From positions 62,001 through 126,000 of the forward strand of contig VDFB02321268.1 of the NCBI GenBank assembly GCA_007258455.2: a stretch of DNA of 64,000 nucleotides, written 5' to 3'. The notes below the pieces were generated by a model that saw only the letters and a program-made list of their open reading frames with translations, had not been told where the DNA came from and did not search any database. This document shows positions 60,595-64,000 of this stretch, in pieces. The DNA is from Sequoia sempervirens. Taxonomy: Eukaryota > Streptophyta > Pinopsida > Cupressales > Cupressaceae. Positions within the stretch are counted from its first letter, which is position 1. Each line of letters begins with the position of its first letter. The position numbers and the translations under genes were made by a program.

Positions 60595-62114
60595 AAGATG
60601 AACTTAGGAAGAAGCTAAAACACTAGAATAAGATGCATGAAAGAAAAGATGGGTCCCGGCAACTAGGCCTGATCAGGTACCCATTTACAAATGCAATAAG
60701 GAGTAAGAGAAGGAAAAACCCAGTGGGACAACACCCCCCTTATAATGAGATAACATGCTACAAAGAAGCACTGGAAGAACTCTGTAGAGTAACAATGGAA
60801 CTTGATATAGGCAAGCAAGGAAATATTCTTCTATATACTACTGAAACCGGATGAGAGTCACTGATTGACTCAAGGAATCATGATAAAGCAACAGAAAACC
60901 CGATGCCACGGAACACTCGGAAACTCCAAATAGGAACAACTCTGGAATCTATGAAGCAACAAGTAATTATTGAATGATGTACTACTAAAAATGAAGTGCA
61001 AAGATGCAAGATGCACTCTCCCAACTGCCAAAATATCCAAGTAATCGCCAAACAACCCATCGGGCCAAATCTGGACTAACTAATAAACCTAGGAAAGATA
61101 CAAAAAAAGTGCATGGACAGCAACCTAAAGCTCCTCAATACCTTTCCGACGCTTCAAACGAGGCAAAAAATGGAGATAGTGGCAAAAAGTTATGAGCTCG
61201 GAAGCATAAAAAGTACATCTAACTTCAAACAGCAATAAATGTAGAAAAACAGCAAAAATATTGAAAAATAAACAGCACCAAATGAAAGAGCTCGGAACCA
61301 GCTTTTCGGCGATATCTCGTTTGCCCGATTTTGATACCGTATGCCCAAGTTATGACCAAAAGAAAAAAACTGCTTCTTTAGGGCAAATTGGGGTTAGGAG
61401 GGGGGCATATGAGGGTCGTACGGACACTGACGTCATGCTGGCATCAGCAGTTTAGGAGCTTAAAATTGACGGCTGTCTGGTCGTTGCCGCAAAAAATGGG
61501 CCCCCTGCAAAAAAAATTCGGCCCTTTGTCCTGCATATGACCGCGGGCTGGCGGGTTGGTGGGCTGGTGCAGGGGCGGATCCCTTGGTTCTCCATGTGGT
61601 CCTGCGCTGGGGGCTGAGAATGGCCGGGGGGCTGGGCGCATAGCACCCGGTCCCCCATGTGACTGCCGCCTGTGCTACTGGGGGCCCGCGGGGGCTGGCT
61701 CGACCCGGCGGCGGGTTGGTGGCTACCGCCCGGTGGCCGCCGGGTGGCGCGGTGGTGGCCGCCTGCCTTCTGTGCGGGCGGCACACAAAAACTTCAAAAT
61801 TTTCTTTTTTCTTTTATTTTTTTTGAAAATTTTCAAAACAAAGTTCCTCGATCTGCGTGCTGGGGAGGCCGTACGACCCCCTAGACAAAAACATTGCCTC
61901 CCAAATCAACTGCTCCAAAATCGACGATTTGACAGGTGTTTCTAGGGTTTTGGGACGCTGTGAATGTGATGGCGACGTCCGTTTGAGCCCATTGTGTCCC
62001 AAAAAAATGGCTACCCCTAGATCTTGCAGAAAAGATGCCTATGGAAACCCTTGCACTTGAAACTCACAGAGAGGCCATATCTTCAGATCACGAACAGGCA
62101 GCTGCAGGTCTGGA
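60595..62114 (-). other. Interior of the 2.2-kb element with GC-rich block
   Basis: Positions 61490-61790 are about two-thirds or more G+C in an otherwise AT-rich window and carry many overlapping open frames with Gly/Pro/Arg-rich translations. No domain is recognised. It may be a captured gene piece or CpG-rich non-coding sequence. Confidence 0.55.
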
Positions 62115-62126
62115 GCTCTGATACCA
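62115..62126 (-). promoter_or_regulatory. Primer-binding site (tRNA-iMet) of the 2.2-kb element
   Basis: The minus strand reads TGGTATCAGAGC, the canonical initiator-Met PBS, directly after the LTR end. Confidence 0.95.
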
Positions 62127-62451
62127 TGTTAGAATCCAAGATCACCTGCATGCAAGATGGATACCTATCACATGCAAAAGATATGAAGAACCGAAAAAGA
62201 TGTTCTCTGTAAACCTCTCAGTAAAAATGCATTAAGAGAATCTATGATTACTAAGTGATCAATCCTTATGAAGGAGATCAAGAAACCCTAAAAGGGAAAC
62301 CCTAAATGAAACCCTAGTGTGCACACTTAATAATTAATAATTAATTATTAATGTGCCTAAGTTTAGCTTAAGTAATAAAGAGGAATAAGTGACTTAATTA
62401 ATTAATCAATGTGATGTAATTAATTAAGCATAATAACTTATTACTCTAATA
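62127..62451 (-). repeat. LTR (5' in element sense) of the 2.2-kb element
   Basis: This is the partner of 60261-60585. It is 325 bp, and its plus-strand terminal CA has changed to TA. Confidence 0.95.
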
Positions 62452-62456
62452 AAGTG

Positions 62457-63292
62457 ATTCCCAATAGTAGTGTTTAAACCATTCCTCTTTTGTCATTTTC
62501 TTTGGTGGACAGGAATTCAAGGGATGGGGTGAGGAACTTAACATCAAGTCAAGTTCTCCAAACAACTTGTCAAGGTCCATGGAAGAAGTAGAGGATAGGG
62601 AATCCAACTCATAATCATTAGAGTCAGGGGAGTCACAATGATATTGGTCCACTAGTTTGTGAGATGTCTTAATATCTTTTGAAGCACTTACTTCCTCAAG
62701 TAAGGGTAATGGGGTACTAGGAACACCAATCTGAATCGGTTGAAACCCTAACCCTACTCCTTTTTGCCACTGAGAAACAAATATTGGTTCAATCCTCCCA
62801 TCTTGGTTTAAGCCTAAACCACTCTATCTATCATATCCTTTGCTTTGCATGATTTTGAAACCCTTTCCATATAGATTTGTAGGAATATGAGCAAGTAAGA
62901 GGGGTTCCTCATCATCTTCCGTATACAACCAGGAAGTGACATCTTCTGCATTTACGGCCTCTTTGCTTAACTCTCCCCATTTGATGAAATTTGTTGTGGG
63001 AGGAACATATATAGTGACCATAGACTGTCCTCTATCTGATGTAGGTAAACCGTATGACTTAGGAGGAATCAAATGGCTAACACAATAAGATGTCGTCATG
63101 TAATACTCTCCACAACCCTTGTCTTAAATCTCAACCCTAGGAGTGGTAGGAATTGAGGGTGAAATAGATGTTCGAGTGAGTGTAGCTGGATCAACATAGG
63201 AGGATAAATTGGATGATGAGGCCTCTTGGTTCACTGGCACTTGGCGTTGGGGGATCTCTTTTAGATTGGTGCAATACTGGAAGGGATCTGGA
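62457..63292 (-). pseudogene. Protease-RT linker of element 2 with G-patch-like motif
   Basis: On the minus strand, KGYDR then a stop, SGLGLNQDGRI and KGVGLGF (about 62740-62852) give the glycine pattern of a G-patch. Downstream come an acidic Ser-rich stretch (LDKLFGELDLML) and KEEWFKHYYWES, which continues across the 2.2-kb insertion. Stops break the frame. Confidence 0.65.
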
Positions 63293-63640
63293 TCACCATC
63301 TATAATTATTTATGTGCCAATTGTAAGGGAATTTAAGACATTGATGATACGTGGAAGGGACCGCCTTCATGGCATGAATCCATGGTCTACCTAGCAAAAG
63401 GTTATAAGGAAGGGTGAGATCCAAGACCTGGAACTTTGTCTCCATCATCGCAGGACCAATTCTGATAGGAAGTGTTACCACCCCCTTTGATTTTCGTTCC
63501 TCATCATCATAAGCTTTTATGACAATACTTTTGGTCATGTCTATGCATGCTTCTGAGATACCTAAGGCCTTAATTAGTTTTAAAGTGCACAGATTTAACC
63601 TTGCTCCTCCGTCTACCAAAACTCATCTAACTTTGGTGTC
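63293..63640 (-). pseudogene. Aspartic protease of element 2
   Basis: VDGGARLNLC (active-site Asp, plus 63611-63616), TLPIRIGPAMMETKFQVLDL and LPYNLLLGRPWIHAMKAVPS match the element 1 protease. An upstream stop separates it from gag. It ends near a stop at 63293. Confidence 0.9.
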
Positions 63641-64000
63641 ATCAACAAGGACTTCTAGATGTAAAGGATCATTGTGGTTCATCTTTTCAGTTGCATAGTC
63701 TTGTTCAAAAAATGTGGCATGGTGATTATTGGTTAAGTAGCCCACCATTTACTAGAAATGATTGAAATCAAGGTCATTAGGGACTGTGGTGTTCTCTAAA
63801 GCTTTATCAAGGATAGATCGATGCTCAGGGGAAATACGCAACAATTCCAAGATCGAGATTTAGGCTGGGGTCTTTGCCAAATGGTCAAGAAGGTTATATT
63901 GTAACTTGGAAGGTTGGGGTGTTTGCTACGATGGAGGGCCTTGGATAGTGAACTTAGTATGGCGAGTATTGACTGCACACTCAGGATTAGCATTGATAAT
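63641..64000 (-). pseudogene. Gag-protease junction region of element 2, continues beyond the window
   Basis: The minus-strand reading includes ISILELLRISPEHRSILDKAL and an NNHHATFFEQDYA-type segment, corresponding to ISIMELLKISSAHKKILKEAL in element 1. Stops are present. The zinc knuckle and capsid domains would lie to the right of 64000. Confidence 0.75.

Larger units (their letters stand above)
60261..62451 (-). mobile_element. Compact non-autonomous LTR element, 2.2 kb, tRNA-iMet PBS
   Basis: Two 325-bp LTRs (TGTTAGAATCC...CTCTAACA) flank 1541 bp, within the duplication AAGTG (60256-60260 and 62452-62456). The PBS and PPT place it on the minus strand. The LTRs differ at six positions (about 1.8 percent), making this probably the youngest insertion here. 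No gag-pol domain exists. The interior has a strikingly GC-rich block. PBS type suggests Copia-derived mobilisation in trans, which is inference. Confidence 0.92.

Noticed and set aside
61452..61786. Pro/Arg-rich frames on both strands
   Set aside because: Overlapping open frames caused by the high G+C of the block. None has a recognisable domain.

Overview
The window looks like intergenic sequence from a very large, repeat-rich plant genome. A gymnosperm (conifer-like) genome is plausible from the density of old nested LTR retrotransposons and the absence of any ordinary host gene in 64 kb, but this is an inference and the species cannot be read from the sequence. No rRNA, tRNA, CRISPR array or bacterial-type operon was found. 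Almost everything recognisable is a transposable element, most of them decayed by in-frame stops rather than by indels.

Layout. Positions 1-6190 are AT-rich with no gene. Positions 6199-8936 hold a 5'-truncated LINE (reverse transcriptase, zinc-knuckle region, RNase H). Positions 8937-12461 are unassigned, apart from a primer-binding-site-like sequence at 12133. A complete non-autonomous LTR element (12462-16611, minus strand, initiator-Met-type PBS, TSD GAGGT) follows. From about 16786 a plus-strand Ty3/gypsy element of the Tat/Ogre lineage (element 1) begins. Its gag-pol runs 22424-30666 with domains gag, protease, G-patch-like, RT, RNase H, second (archaeal-type) RNase H and integrase.

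Element 1 is interrupted at about 32199 by a minus-strand Tat-lineage element (element 2) that runs to the end of the window. Element 2 is itself invaded three times. A 7.8-kb element with 3184-bp LTRs and no gag-pol (32804-40613, TSD TAATT) sits in its 3' LTR. A 9.2-kb gypsy derivative lacking most of pol (48960-58176, TSD AACTC) sits between its two RNase H domains. A 2.2-kb LTR element with a GC-rich interior (60261-62451, TSD AAGTG) sits in its protease-RT linker. Removing each insert plus one TSD copy brings the element 2 reading frame back together, which confirms the nesting.

Most notable find. Between the integrase and the 3' LTR of element 2, in antisense orientation (plus strand, 41627-44358), lies a plant mobile domain (PMD, MAIN/MAIL-type) gene. 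It has a TATA-like box, an ATG, a phase-0 GT-AG intron of 527 bp and about 735 codons in a single frame, broken only by about 13 stop codons. Being antisense to the genomic RNA would explain how an intron survived retrotransposition. The intron is filled with a degenerate GCATNTG motif array.

The Tat-lineage elements also share candidate RNA structures: a leader hairpin with a compensatory transversion pair, a repeated 3' hairpin module (six copies), a short AGGA/TCCT hairpin (eight copies) and arrays of AT-rich palindromes in the LTRs.
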